Assembly (NCBI RefSeq): GCF_006716125.1
Contig: NZ_VFOM01000001.1
Location: 682,001-746,000 of the forward strand
Length of the DNA: 64,000 bases
From: Homoserinimonas aerilata
Lineage (GTDB): Bacteria; Actinomycetota; Actinomycetes; Actinomycetales; Microbacteriaceae
Reading direction: 5' to 3'
Positions 51,887 through 63,297 of the stretch are shown here, piece by piece (positions within the stretch are counted from its first letter, which is position 1; each line of letters starts with the position of its first letter). The position numbers and the translations under genes are program-made. The notes below the pieces were generated by a model that was not told where the DNA came from, did not search any database, and saw only the letters and a list, made by a program, of their open reading frames with translations.

Positions 51887-52836
51887 GCATGATCCCCCCA
51901 TCCGCATCCACCCTTCGCGGTGCCGTCGACCTGTCGGGCCTCGTGCAGCGCGCGGCTCAGCCTGCGGCCTCTGCGGCCCCCGCCACCGGCGCCGCGAACG
52001 GCGCGCAGCAGGCATCCGGCCCCATCCCGGTGCCCTCGCTCGTCGTCGACAGCGACGACGCCGCCTTCACGGGGCTGCTCGAGCTCTCGAACACGGTGCC
52101 GATCATCGTCGAGTTCCATGCGGGGCAGGCGTGGGCCGGAATCGCCGCAGCAGTGCGCTCGTACGGCGGCCGCCTGCTGCTCGCGAGCGTCGACGCCACC
52201 CGCAGCCCGCAGCTGCAGCAGGCCTTCTCCGTCGCCGCGGTGCCGACCGTCGCCGCCGTCATCGGCGGGCGACCCCTGGCGCTGTTCGAGGGGGAGATCG
52301 CCGACGACCAGCTGCGTCAGATGCTCGACCAGGTGCTCACGCTTGCCGCGCAGAACGGCGTCACCGGTACCGTGACGGTCGACGGCGAGGAGGGTGAGCC
52401 CGCCGAGCCCGTCGAGGAGCCACTCCCGCCGCACCACCAGGAGGCGTACGACGCGATCGATCGCGGCGACTACCCGGCCGCCATCGCCGCCTACCAGACG
52501 GCGATCGCGCAGGATCCCCGAGACCAGCTGGCCGTGGCGGGCCTCGCCCAGGTCTCGCTGCTGAACCGGCTCTCCGGCAAGACGGCCGCCGAGATCCGCA
52601 CTGCAGCGGGCGACGCCCCCGGCGACATCGAGGCGCAACTCGCGGTCGCCGACCTGGACGTGTCGGGCGGTCACCTCGAGGACGCGTTCGGGCGGCTGCT
52701 CGACCTGTTCCCGTCGCTTGACGCGGAGGCGAAGAACGGCGTGCGCACGCGCCTGCTCGAGTACTTCGAGATTGCCGGCGTCGAGGACCCGCGCGTGGTC
52801 GCGGCGCGCCGTCGCCTCACGACGCTGCTCTTCTAG
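51883..52836 (+). CDS. YbbN/CnoX-like thioredoxin-fold protein with TPR region
   Basis: 317 aa. The thioredoxin-like domain (about 50-165) includes [14 protein letters not shown] where active thioredoxins have the CxxC, so it has no redox-active cysteines. The C-terminal part (about 185-315) is helical and TPR-like ([20 protein letters not shown]). This matches YbbN/CnoX-type co-chaperones, with the Cys pair lost. The first 45 residues are Ala/Pro-rich and probably disordered. It is translationally coupled to the membrane protein upstream. Confidence 0.82.
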   Translation: MSMIPPSASTLRGAVDLSGLVQRAAQPAASAAPATGAANGAQQASGPIPVPSLVVDSDDAAFTGLLELSNTVPIIVEFHAGQAWAGIAAAVRSYGGRLLLASVDATRSPQLQQAFSVAAVPTVAAVIGGRPLALFEGEIADDQLRQMLDQVLTLAAQNGVTGTVTVDGEEGEPAEPVEEPLPPHHQEAYDAIDRGDYPAAIAAYQTAIAQDPRDQLAVAGLAQVSLLNRLSGKTAAEIRTAAGDAPGDIEAQLAVADLDVSGGHLEDAFGRLLDLFPSLDAEAKNGVRTRLLEYFEIAGVEDPRVVAARRRLTTLLF

Positions 52837-52852
52837 CGCGCGCTCCTCGCGA

Positions 52853-52914
52853 CGGCTGTACTTTGTCGCGACGGCTGCGGAACATTCCACCGCCGTCGCG
52901 ACAAAGTACAGCCG
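52853..52914. terminator. Perfect 23-bp inverted repeat between convergent genes
   Basis: Arms 52853-52875 and 52892-52914 are perfectly complementary (outer end CGGCTGTACTTTGTCGCG). The 16-nt loop itself holds GGAA/TTCC. It lies between two convergent stop codons and is the likely shared transcript end, although it has no T-tract. Its extreme length suggests an interspersed palindromic element. Confidence 0.7.
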
Positions 52915-52935
52915 CCACCACCGAGTTGCGGGGCG

Positions 52936-54399
52936 TCAGCACTCGACGACGTTGACTGCGAGGCCTCCCTGCGAGGTCTCCTTGTACTTCGAGTCCATGT
53001 CGCGGCCGGTCTCGCGCATGGTCGCGATGACCTCGTCGAGCGACACATGGTGGGTGCCGTCACCCCACAGGGCCATCTTGGCGGCGTTGATGGCCTTCGC
53101 GGCGGCGATCGCATTGCGCTCGATGCAGGGGATCTGAACGAGCCCGCCGATGGGGTCGCAGGTCAGGCCCAGATTGTGCTCCATGGCGATCTCGGCGGCG
53201 TTCTCCACCTGCTGCGGGGTGCCGCCCATGACCTCGGCGAGGCCTGCCGCCGCCATGGATGAGGCGGAGCCGACCTCGCCCTGGCATCCGACCTCGGCGC
53301 CCGAGATGGAGGCCTGCTCCTTGTAGAGCACGCCGACGGCGCCGGCGGCGAGCAGAAAGCGAACGACCACATCGTCTTTCTGCTGCGGTGAGGCATCCGC
53401 GATGCCCGGGATGTAGTGGGTCGCGTAGAACAGCACGGCCGGGATGATGCCGGCGGCGCCGTTGGTCGGTGCGGTGACGACGCGGCCACCGGATGCGTTC
53501 TCCTCGTTGACGGCGAGGGCGACCAGGTTCACCCATTCCTGCCAGAAGGCGGGGCTGCGGTCGGGGTCTTCGAGCAGCAGGCGTGCGTGCCAGGCGGGTG
53601 CCCTGCGGTGCACGTTGAGCCCGCCGGGCAGGGTGCCGGTGCGGCTGAGGCTGGAGTCCTTGCATTCGTCCATGGCGGTGCGGATGCGCAGAAGGCCGTC
53701 GCGCACCTGCTCCTCGGTGCGCGAGGCAAGCTCGTTGCGCAGCATGACGCCGCTGAAGCTGAGCGAGTTCTCGTCGCAGTGCCGCAGCAGCTGCTCCGCC
53801 GTGCGGAACGGCAGGGGAAGGGAGTCGGCGGGTATCGACAGCTCTGCGGGGGCGTCGTCGCCCTCGCGCACGATGAAGCCGCCGCCGATCGAGAAATAGG
53901 TGGAGGTGAGAAGCGCCGTGCCGTCGGCCGCGGTGACGGCGAAGCGCATGCCATTGGGGTGACGCTCGAGCCTCGTGAAGGGGTGCAGAACGATGTCGGC
54001 TTCGACGAAGGAGACGGGGCGGATGCCGCCCAGTTGCAGGGTTCCGCCGCTCGCGATGCGGGCCAGGCCGGCCTCCACGTCAGCTGGCATGATCTCGTCG
54101 GGCCTGGCACCCTCGAGCCCCAGCAGGATGGCCAGCATCGTGCCGTGGCCGCGACCCGTCGCGGCGAGGGAGCCGAAGAGATCGACCGAGAGACCGTGTA
54201 CCCGCTCGGTGAGGCCGGCGTCGGCCAGCTCGCGGGTGAAGGCTGCGGCCGCGCGCATGGGGCCGACGGTGTGCGAGCTGGACGGCCCGATGCCGATCGT
54301 GAAGAGATCGAAGACGCCGATGGCGGGGCGGGCGGGCGCGGGGGAGTCCCCTGTCGTGCCGCTCGTCGTCGAGCCTGCTGCCGATGCTGCCATGGACAT
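52936..54399 (-). CDS. sdaA: L-serine ammonia-lyase (iron-sulfur type)
   Basis: Converts L-serine to pyruvate and ammonia. The single-chain form of 487 aa has the N-terminal beta domain ([21 protein letters not shown], about 30-50) and the C-terminal catalytic alpha domain with [4Fe-4S] cysteines in [17 protein letters not shown] and IPCIERN. The last residue is Cys (VVEC), as in the Legionella enzyme, where the C-terminal Cys caps the cluster. Two ATGs two codons apart (54399 and 54393) are both possible starts. Confidence 0.94.
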   Translation of the reverse strand: MSMAASAAGSTTSGTTGDSPAPARPAIGVFDLFTIGIGPSSSHTVGPMRAAAAFTRELADAGLTERVHGLSVDLFGSLAATGRGHGTMLAILLGLEGARPDEIMPADVEAGLARIASGGTLQLGGIRPVSFVEADIVLHPFTRLERHPNGMRFAVTAADGTALLTSTYFSIGGGFIVREGDDAPAELSIPADSLPLPFRTAEQLLRHCDENSLSFSGVMLRNELASRTEEQVRDGLLRIRTAMDECKDSSLSRTGTLPGGLNVHRRAPAWHARLLLEDPDRSPAFWQEWVNLVALAVNEENASGGRVVTAPTNGAAGIIPAVLFYATHYIPGIADASPQQKDDVVVRFLLAAGAVGVLYKEQASISGAEVGCQGEVGSASSMAAAGLAEVMGGTPQQVENAAEIAMEHNLGLTCDPIGGLVQIPCIERNAIAAAKAINAAKMALWGDGTHHVSLDEVIATMRETGRDMDSKYKETSQGGLAVNVVEC

Positions 54400-54419
54400 C
54401 CGTCCTGTGACGTTTCTGC

Positions 54420-54456
54420 GGGCTGAATCTCTGTACTCAGCCCGGTATACAGTTTA
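54420..54456 (-). promoter_or_regulatory. Promoter and 5' stem-loop of sdaA
   Basis: On the minus strand TAAACT (54456-54451), or alternatively TATACC (54449-54444), can serve as -10. The transcript would begin almost exactly with a 7-bp hairpin, GGGCTGA/TCAGCCC (54443-54437 and 54426-54420), with a 10-nt loop. It may be an operator or an RNA-stabilising 5' hairpin. It is not a glycine riboswitch. Confidence 0.4.
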
Positions 54457-54491
54457 GGTGAAAGCGGCGGCTGCCGCTCAGGGGAGGGCCG

Positions 54492-56365
54492 CTACGCGCG
54501 CGGTTTCAGGAAGAGCGCACCCAGCGGGGGCACCGTCACGAACGCCGACGCCGGCTGCCCATGCGAGGGGCCCGCACTCGCCGTCACCGAGCCCAGATTG
54601 CCGACGCCGCTGCCGCCGTACTCCGTGGCATCCGTGTTCACCAGTTCGGTCCACTCGCCGTCGACCGGCAGGCCGACGCGGTAGTGCTCGTGCGGAACGC
54701 CGCTGAAGTTGACGATGACGACGAGCTGCTCGCCATCGGAGGAGCGCCGGATGAACGCGAGCACATTGTTGGTGCTGTCGTCGCCGATGATCCACTCGAA
54801 GCCGCGCGGGTCGTTGTCGCGCGACCACAGCGCCGGCTCGGCCCTGTACACGCGGTTCAGCTGCCCGACGAGCGAATGGAGCCCCTGGTGCACCGGCTGG
54901 TCGAGGATCCACCAGTCGAGGCCGCGATCCTCACTCCACTCGCTCGGCTGCCCGAACTCCTGGCCCATGAACAGCAGCTGCTTGCCGGGGTGCCCCCACA
55001 TGAACGCCAGATAGGCGCGCACATTGGCGAGCTTCTGCCACTGGTCGCCCGGCATCTTCGCGAGCAGCGAGCCCTTGCCGTGCACGACCTCGTCATGGCT
55101 GATGGGCAGTAGGAAGCTCTCGCTGAACGCGTACTGCGTGCTGAACGTGATGTCGTGGTGATGGTGCGAGCGCCACATCGGGTCGACGGCCATGTACTGC
55201 AGGCTGTCGTGCATCCACCCCATGTTCCATTTGAGGCCGAAGCCGAGCCCGTTGCCGCCCGTGGGGCGGGTCACGCCGGGGAACGCTGTCGACTCCTCGG
55301 CGATCATGACGACGCCCGGGTATCGCTTGTAGGCGGTCGCGTTGACCTCCTGCAGAAAGCTGATCGCCTCCAGATTCTCACGGCCGCCGAACTCGTTGGG
55401 CAGCCAGTCCTCGCGCGAGTAGTCGAGGTAGAGCATCGAGGCGACGGCGTCGACCCGCAGGCCGTCGATGTGGAACTCCTCCAGCCAGTAGAGCGCGTTC
55501 GCGACAAGGAAGTTGCGCACCTGCGACTGCCCGAAGTCGAACACGAGGGTGCCCCAGTCGGGCTGCTCGCCGCGACGCGGGTCGCCGTGCTCGTACAGCG
55601 TCTCGCCGTCGAAGCGGGCGAGCGCCCACTCGTCCTTCGGGAAGTGCCCCGGAACCCAGTCCATGAGCACCCCGATTCCCGCCTGGTGCAGCCTGTCGAT
55701 CAGATATCTGAGGTCATCCGGATGCCCGAAACGGCTGGTCGGCGCATAGTATCCGGTCACCTGATACCCCCACGAGGGGCCGTACGGATGCTCCGCGAGC
55801 GGCATGAACTCGACATGCGTGAAGCCGAGATCGGAGACGTAGTCGATGAGCTGATCGGCGAGATCTCGGTAGCCGAGGCCGGGCCGCCACGAGCCGACAT
55901 GCAGCTCGTAGATGCTCATGGGGGACTCGTGCGGGTCTCGCCCAGCGCGTGTATTCATCCAGTCGCCGTCGCCCCATTCGTGGCCGCTGGCGCCGATGAC
56001 GATGGATGCGGTGCGTGGTGGTGTCTCGGTGTGGCGGGCCATGGGGTCGGCGCGTTCGACCCATTCGCCGGCCGCCGTGAGGATTCTGAACTTGTATGCG
56101 GTTCCGGCGCCGACACCGGCAACGAACAGCTCCCAGGCGCCGGTGTCGTCGAGGCGGAGCATCTCGTGCTGCTCGCCACCCCAGTAGTTGAAATCGCCGA
56201 TGACGCGAACGGCCTGCGCGCGGGGTGCCCACACGACGAAGACGGTACCTTGGGTGCCGTCGCGGTCTACTGGCCGCGCCCCGAGCATCCGCCACAGCTC
56301 CTCGTGTCTGCCCTCGCCGAACAGGTGCAGATCGATGTCGCCGGTGATGGGCTTCGGCTGCGCGT

Positions 56366-56369
<4 letters not shown>
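54492..56369 (-). CDS. glgB: 1,4-alpha-glucan branching enzyme
   Basis: GH13 enzyme of 625 aa that makes alpha-1,6 branches in glycogen-like glucan. A CBM48 domain (about 35-110) precedes the catalytic barrel, with the nucleophile Asp in [15 protein letters not shown] (about 300), the acid Glu in [11 protein letters not shown] (about 353) and [11 protein letters not shown] (about 430). It is shorter than the roughly 730-aa two-CBM forms because the first N-terminal domain is absent. It overlaps glgE by 4 bp, forming a glgE-glgB operon. Confidence 0.95.
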
Positions 56370-58441
<2,072 letters not shown>

Positions 58442-58500
58442 ATTCCGACCGTACCTTCTCCTGCGCAGAAGGATGCCTGCGGCTCGGTTCCCATCAGAAA

Positions 58501-58785
58501 ATTTCGGGGTACAGGTATTGCATTTCGGGGTACGAGTGTGTCAGCATTAGGGGGGACATGCTTTGTACCCCCATCACTGGGGGCAGCGTGACGCTGGTGA
58601 TTCGCGCGCGGCTGAGTAAGCTCGTATATCGGGGGATGTACCGACTCGTCTCCTTCCATTGGAAGGGCTGCTTCGGCTGTCTCCCGAAACCCCGAACAAC
58701 CCCGAATCAACCCGAGTACCGCAGCTTTACCCACTTTCGCGTGTGGCCCGAAACCACCGCGGATCATCCCATAAGACAACCCGAA
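58501..58785 (+). promoter_or_regulatory. Repeat-rich control region of the surface-fibre locus
   Basis: Part of a 458-bp gene-free stretch (58442-58899). ATTTCGGGGTAC occurs twice as a direct repeat 21 bp apart (58501 and 58522, two helical turns). CCCGAA or CCCGAG then occurs at 58683, 58691, 58701, 58711, 58747 and 58780, four of them at 8- to 10-bp spacing. A CCCCC/GGGGG hairpin lies at 58568-58583. TAAGCT (58617-58622) or TATATC (58625-58630) could be the -10 box. The layout suggests binding of a regulator, by inference only. Confidence 0.5.
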
Positions 58786-58873
58786 TCTGTCTTGTGCAGG
58801 CGCCGTCGCCCGCCCCTCACCGGGCGTGCGTTCCGTCCTGCCCTGCCGCGCTCGGGTTCGCTACCCGACATCC

Positions 58874-58889
58874 TTCGCGATGTCGCGAA
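58874..58889 (+). promoter_or_regulatory. 16-bp palindrome at the ribosome-binding site of the first fibre gene
   Basis: TTCGCGA-TG-TCGCGAA, perfectly symmetric. Its end touches the Shine-Dalgarno AAAGGAAA (58888-58895) of the gene starting at 58900. It could be an operator or an RNA hairpin limiting translation. Confidence 0.5.
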
Positions 58890-58899
58890 AGGAAACACC

Positions 58900-59409
58900 A
58901 TGAACAAGCTCGTCAAGGGTTCCATCGCCGGCGCCGCCGGAATCGCCCTCCTCCTCGGTGGCGCGGGAACGCTCGCCTACTGGAACGACTCGCAGACGCT
59001 TGCAAGCGCAGGATCGATCTCCTCCGGCCAGCTCGACATCACCGCAGCAACCGGCTCCTGGGACAAGACGATCGCCAAGATCGTCCCCGGAGACAGCCTC
59101 ACCTACACCGGTAACCTGTCGCTCGCCGTTGCAGGCGACAACCTCAAGTTCTCTGTCAGCGACAACGTCGCGACGCTTGTCTCCGCTGGCAGCATCACGG
59201 GCGCCACCGTCACACCCACCGTCGTCGTTCAGAACGCTTCGCAGGTAGTCCAGACGCCCACCGCAGGCGTCTACAAGCTCCCGGCTGGTACCTACACGAT
59301 CAAGGCCACCGTCGCAGTGGACTTCCCGACCTCCGTGTCGGGCCTCACCGGTCAGAACCAGACGCTCAACCTCTCCACGGCAGCAGTCACGGTCCAGCAG
59401 GTCCAGTAG
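58900..59409 (+). CDS. SipW-dependent-type exported protein (TasA/camelysin-like), putative fibre subunit
   Basis: 169 aa. The N-terminus is the alternate signal type: a short basic start, a hydrophobic Gly/Ala/Leu helix (about 11-27) and the motif TLAYWNDSQ. The mature part is beta-rich with a PGD motif (KIVPGDSLTYTG) followed by alternating Thr/Ser/Val strands, as in TasA/CalY biofilm-fibre proteins. A near-identical leader opens the partial gene at 63905. The gene has its own long upstream region and is followed by a strong hairpin, as expected for the most abundant subunit. The fibre function is inferred. Confidence 0.75.
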   Translation: MNKLVKGSIAGAAGIALLLGGAGTLAYWNDSQTLASAGSISSGQLDITAATGSWDKTIAKIVPGDSLTYTGNLSLAVAGDNLKFSVSDNVATLVSAGSITGATVTPTVVVQNASQVVQTPTAGVYKLPAGTYTIKATVAVDFPTSVSGLTGQNQTLNLSTAAVTVQQVQ

Positions 59410-59416
59410 TAACCCT

Positions 59417-59454
59417 CTCGGCGGGTGTGAGGCCCGATTCTCACACCCGCCGAG
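59417..59454 (+). terminator. Perfect 14-bp stem-loop after the first fibre gene
   Basis: Arms 59417-59430 (CTCGGCGGGTGTGA) and 59441-59454 (TCACACCCGCCGAG) with a 10-nt loop and no T-tract. It probably stabilises the upstream mRNA or attenuates read-through, giving more of the first protein than of those downstream. Confidence 0.75.
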
Positions 59455-59505
59455 CCCTCCATGTTTCACAGATTCCCGATTCTTCTTGCCCCAGGAGGTG
59501 ACGCC

Positions 59506-60048
59506 ATGTCCGCAAACACCACACGCGTGACGCGGCGACCAGCTGCCTGGGCGCTCCACGCCTGCGCTGCGGCCCTTGCCGGTGTCGTCCTTCTGACGGT
59601 GTCGACGTTCGGCGGAAGCTACGCCAGCTGGTCTGCCGCCGCCCCGGCCGCTGCAGGCATCATCACCTCCGGCTCTCTGACACTGAAGGTGAATTCGCAA
59701 ACGAGCGTCGCCCTGCCCGCCGCAGGTTTTCAGGGGATGCTCCCGGGAGATCGCAGGACGCAGAACGTCACCCTGTCCACGACGGGTAACGTCGCCAGCA
59801 CTCTCACCGTGACCGGCACGGTCGGCGGCAACGGTCACCAGGTCAGGGTGGCATCCGGTGCATGCACGACAACGGCCATTTCCGGTTCCGCTCTCGGCGC
59901 GACACCCGTGAACCTCGGCACGCTGGCGCCCACGGACACCACGACAGTCTGCGTTGAGGTCATGCTTCCGGCATCCGCCCCCGCCGCGGCCCAGGGGCGA
60001 ACCACCGACTTCACGCTGACCTTTGTCGCGACCCAGAAGGCTGGCTGA
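59506..60048 (+). CDS. SipW-dependent-type exported protein, putative minor fibre subunit
   Basis: 180 aa with a strong Shine-Dalgarno (AGGAGGTG) before ATG 59506. The N-terminus has a hydrophobic segment (about 14-34) and GGSYASWSAAA, a variant of the Y-A-x-W leader of its neighbours. The mature part is Thr/Ser/Val-rich beta sequence with a PGD motif (GMLPGDRRTQNVTLSTTGN) and two Cys in the second half. It probably belongs to the TasA/camelysin fold group. Its function as fibre partner or anchor is inferred. Confidence 0.7.
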   Translation: MSANTTRVTRRPAAWALHACAAALAGVVLLTVSTFGGSYASWSAAAPAAAGIITSGSLTLKVNSQTSVALPAAGFQGMLPGDRRTQNVTLSTTGNVASTLTVTGTVGGNGHQVRVASGACTTTAISGSALGATPVNLGTLAPTDTTTVCVEVMLPASAPAAAQGRTTDFTLTFVATQKAG

Positions 60049-60049
60049 C

Positions 60050-62458
60050 ATGGGTCGCGCTTCTGTGTTTCGCCGGCTCGCGGACTTCATCTCAACCCCC
60101 GGTCGCATCGTCATCGTCGCCGGGGTAGCTGCGCTCGTGACACTTCTTGCGGTCACAGGAGCCGGGGTGGGCCAGACGCTCGCGCTCTGGAATTCCCAAG
60201 CCGTCGCAACCTCGAGCGCATCCTCGGCAACACTGGTGCTCACGACCGAGAACTTCACGAGCTCGGCCTTCACCTTCCGCAACGACTCTCTTTCGAAGCG
60301 AAGTTCGGTCACCGTCAGCAACACCACCGCCACCAGCAGCACTACCGCCGCCGACCTCACCATCGGACTCGACTCCGCCAGTGGAAGCGCCGCAATCGCC
60401 GCAGCCGTCACCGTAACAATGTGGCGGGTTGCACTTACCGCCGACTGCGCGACGGGTGCCCCCACAGGCACCATCCGAACGGGCAGCTGGGCATCATTCC
60501 CCGGCTTCACTGAAACAGCACTTCTACCGGCCGGCGCCAAGGTCAAGTACTGCATCGACAGCACGGTCGCAGAGCGCAGCACGCTGGCAACCGCATCCGG
60601 GTCGCAGACAATCGCCCCCCGCATCACCGCGTCAATCGCGGTGGGCAGCTTCGCCGTCACCACCACAGCAAGCACAACACAGCAGACGAGCTACATCTAC
60701 CCGGCCACAAGCCAGCCGTCCTCACACACCTGGTTCCAAATCAGGAACGCAGCGACGACGCAGTGCGTTGACGTCAACGGCGGCAACAACGGCGCCGGCA
60801 CCAACCTCATCGACTTCGCGTGCAAGACAGGAACCGACACCGGAACCTACAACCAGGACTGGTCCTTCAGCACCGCATCGAACGACCCCCGTTACGTGAC
60901 CATCGCCGCCCGCTACAACGACGCGCTCATCATCGGGCCGCGGAGCACCGGCCTCGTCGAGCTGCAGGAGCGCACCGCGAACGCGGAGGCGCAGCAGTGG
61001 CAGCTTCAGCTTCGTTCGAATGCAGGCGGCACCAACACCTACCAGATCGTCAATCGCGCGAGCGGGCTCTGCCTCCAGGCGCCTGCCACGGGCATCGACC
61101 TTGAACTCCGCTCCTGCGACGGGACAACGCGGCAGGGATACACCCTCACCGTCCGCCTCGTGGAAACACCGGTCATCTCCACCCTGAACTGCGTGAACAC
61201 CACGGGTGTGACGCCGCAGTCGGTGACGCTCAGCTGGAGCCAGCCCGCATTCGGCGACTATGTGATCCAGGCGCAGAAATCCGGAGGCACGTGGGGCACG
61301 ATCGGTACGGCAACCGAGGGATCCACCTCGTACACAATGCCGGCAGCCGACAGCGGATGGAGCAACGGCAACCGGGCCATCCGAGTCGTCTACGGAACAT
61401 CCACTCTGATCACGTCGCAGATCTGGAAGGGCACGACCGGCAGCGAGCACCGTCTTCGCTGCAGCCAGCCCACCGCCACTGTGGCCGGCATCGCCTGCGT
61501 GAACACGCCCACGGGCCTCAGCTTCAGCTGGTCCGAGCCGGCGATCGGAAACTACGTCTTCCAGGCACGCAATGGCAACGGTACCTGGCGTGATCTGGGG
61601 ACGGCCAGCGCGGACGCCACGACATTCTCGCCCAGCGACAACACGCAGTTGTCCGCCGGAGTGCTCAACATGAGGATCACCTACAATTCGACGGCACTCA
61701 GTTCAGCCATCACCTCGCTCTGGAAGGGTCAGCTCACGCAGAACGGTGCCAATGTGCTCCAGTGCGCCGCGCCCACCGCGAGCTTCACCTCGCTGAGCTG
61801 CGTCGACTCCGGATGGAACGGTGTCACCATCGGCTGGGGTCACCCCGCTCTCGGCACCTACAACGTCGACCTGTTCACCGTGGACCGCACCTGGACGTCC
61901 GCAGGCACGGCGAACCGCTGGGCGACATCCGTCACCGTCACACCGGCCAACAACTGGGCGGACGGAACCAGAATCCTGCGCGTGAGCTACGGCACAGAGT
62001 CAGCCACGATCGAGGTCGCGAAGAGCGGCAGGGCCAACACCAACGACGCCCACGTGCTCCGCTGCATCACCGCAGGGCGATCCGGCGTTTCGCAGCCGAG
62101 CACCCCAGAGGATTCAGGATCGTCTTCTGTCGTGCCGCCCGTGACCACAACTCCGACGAAGACGGCAGCGCTCAGCGGTAGCGACGGATACTTCCTCGGC
62201 CTGTTGTGGGACGCTCAGGTCGTTGGCGCCAAGACTGACTACACAGTTCTGCTCGACGGTCAGCCGTTCAGCATTACTGCCGTGAACGAGTACGCCAAGG
62301 ATCGTCTCCAGCTCTACCCTGAGCAGTTCGTCGGAGTGTCTGTCGGCAACAAGGTCCTGGAGATCTTCGACGGAACGACCCTCGTCATCTCGCAGCCCCT
62401 CCGGATCACTGACGATGTCAATGCCCCCAGCGTGAATCGCAAGGTGTTTGCACGATGA
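60050..62458 (+). CDS. Large secreted protein with ricin-type lectin domain and three Cys-bounded repeats, putative adhesin
   Basis: 802 aa. A hydrophobic leader (about 20-40) ends TLALWNSQA, again SipW-like. A beta-rich Thr/Ser region (50-215) precedes a ricin-type beta-trefoil lectin domain (about 226-370) with NQDWSF and AQQWQL as QxW-type motifs. Three homologous repeats of about 90 residues follow (about 376-471, 480-572 and 582-672). Each starts with a Cys after a small hydrophobic stretch (NCVN, ACVN, SCVD), has a W(S/G)xPA(x)G turn and ends with LxC, so a disulfide per repeat is likely. A Pro/Thr/Ser linker leads to a C-terminal domain without family. It overlaps the next gene by 4 bp. 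Confidence 0.72.
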   Translation: MGRASVFRRLADFISTPGRIVIVAGVAALVTLLAVTGAGVGQTLALWNSQAVATSSASSATLVLTTENFTSSAFTFRNDSLSKRSSVTVSNTTATSSTTAADLTIGLDSASGSAAIAAAVTVTMWRVALTADCATGAPTGTIRTGSWASFPGFTETALLPAGAKVKYCIDSTVAERSTLATASGSQTIAPRITASIAVGSFAVTTTASTTQQTSYIYPATSQPSSHTWFQIRNAATTQCVDVNGGNNGAGTNLIDFACKTGTDTGTYNQDWSFSTASNDPRYVTIAARYNDALIIGPRSTGLVELQERTANAEAQQWQLQLRSNAGGTNTYQIVNRASGLCLQAPATGIDLELRSCDGTTRQGYTLTVRLVETPVISTLNCVNTTGVTPQSVTLSWSQPAFGDYVIQAQKSGGTWGTIGTATEGSTSYTMPAADSGWSNGNRAIRVVYGTSTLITSQIWKGTTGSEHRLRCSQPTATVAGIACVNTPTGLSFSWSEPAIGNYVFQARNGNGTWRDLGTASADATTFSPSDNTQLSAGVLNMRITYNSTALSSAITSLWKGQLTQNGANVLQCAAPTASFTSLSCVDSGWNGVTIGWGHPALGTYNVDLFTVDRTWTSAGTANRWATSVTVTPANNWADGTRILRVSYGTESATIEVAKSGRANTNDAHVLRCITAGRSGVSQPSTPEDSGSSSVVPPVTTTPTKTAALSGSDGYFLGLLWDAQVVGAKTDYTVLLDGQPFSITAVNEYAKDRLQLYPEQFVGVSVGNKVLEIFDGTTLVISQPLRITDDVNAPSVNRKVFAR

Positions 62459-63297
62459 ATCTTCTGTCCAAGCTGTGCGGAGTGGCCATCATCGGGGCTG
62501 CGCTCGTACTCGCACCCGTCACCTCCGCGAACGCCTCACCCGGCGGCGTCGAGGTGAGCGGTGATGGCACCAGCTACGGCTCCAGCTACCCGGGCGCACT
62601 GTTCGACGACATCGACACGATGGTGCCCGGTGACGCCCAGGCCGCCACCTTCTATGTGCGCAACTCGAGCATCGAGCCCGGCTTCCTACGCATCACCATG
62701 CGCGACGTCGTCGCCTCGGATGCGGATCTTGCGGATGCCCTCTCCGTCGCCCTGTTCACCAGTGAAGAACAGGGGCGCCCGGCGAGTCTGTCCGAAGCGA
62801 CCCCGTGCCGGGTGCTCATCCAAGGTCAGCGCGTGGAACCGGGCGAGGTCGTGCCCGTGCAGTCATCCCTCGTTCTCGGCCAGCTCGACGGGCAGAAGGG
62901 GCAGGCGGCCACCGCATCCCTCGCCATCCAGGTTTCCCTCAGCGGTGTGCCCATGATGTCGCTGCCGCTCACCCAGTGCAGCTCAGGCACCACAATCCCC
63001 GTGACGCCCGGCACTCCGCCGACGACACCCACCGGAACCCCGGCGGCGATACTCGCGCCCGGCGCCGGATTCTCCGACGCGCTCGGACCGCAGGTGCCCA
63101 CCATCGACGGCAGCGACATCGAGCTGCCCGTGCTCAACCTGCCAGGGCTGCTCGGCATCGACCCCAACACCTGGCACCTGTTCGAGGAATACCTGATCCT
63201 CATCCCGATCGGCGCATCCGTGCTGGGCGCGCTTGTCTTCGCCGCCATCGGCCGACGCCGACGCCGCACCGAGACACCAACAGAGGAAGCAGCATGA
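62455..63297 (+). CDS. Membrane-anchored surface protein with PGD motif
   Basis: 280 aa. A conventional signal peptide (ends TSANASPGG) is followed by a beta-rich domain with DTMVPGDAQAATFYVRN (about 54-70), like the fibre proteins, then a Pro/Thr-rich stalk (about 183-215). A C-terminal membrane helix (about 243-264) and a basic tail RRRRR complete it. There is no LPxTG motif, so it stays in the membrane rather than being sortase-linked. It is a good candidate for a fibre anchor. It is coupled by 4-bp overlaps to both neighbours. Confidence 0.7.
   Translation: MNLLSKLCGVAIIGAALVLAPVTSANASPGGVEVSGDGTSYGSSYPGALFDDIDTMVPGDAQAATFYVRNSSIEPGFLRITMRDVVASDADLADALSVALFTSEEQGRPASLSEATPCRVLIQGQRVEPGEVVPVQSSLVLGQLDGQKGQAATASLAIQVSLSGVPMMSLPLTQCSSGTTIPVTPGTPPTTPTGTPAAILAPGAGFSDALGPQVPTIDGSDIELPVLNLPGLLGIDPNTWHLFEEYLILIPIGASVLGALVFAAIGRRRRRTETPTEEAA

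Noticed and set aside
54400..54491. Glycine riboswitch upstream of the serine deaminase gene
   Set aside because: The space is too short and only a simple 7-bp hairpin is present; none of the aptamer core is visible.
62455..63297. Sortase substrate (LPxTG protein)
   Set aside because: The C-terminal helix and basic tail resemble a sorting signal, but no LPxTG-like motif precedes the helix; ELPVLNLPG does not fit.
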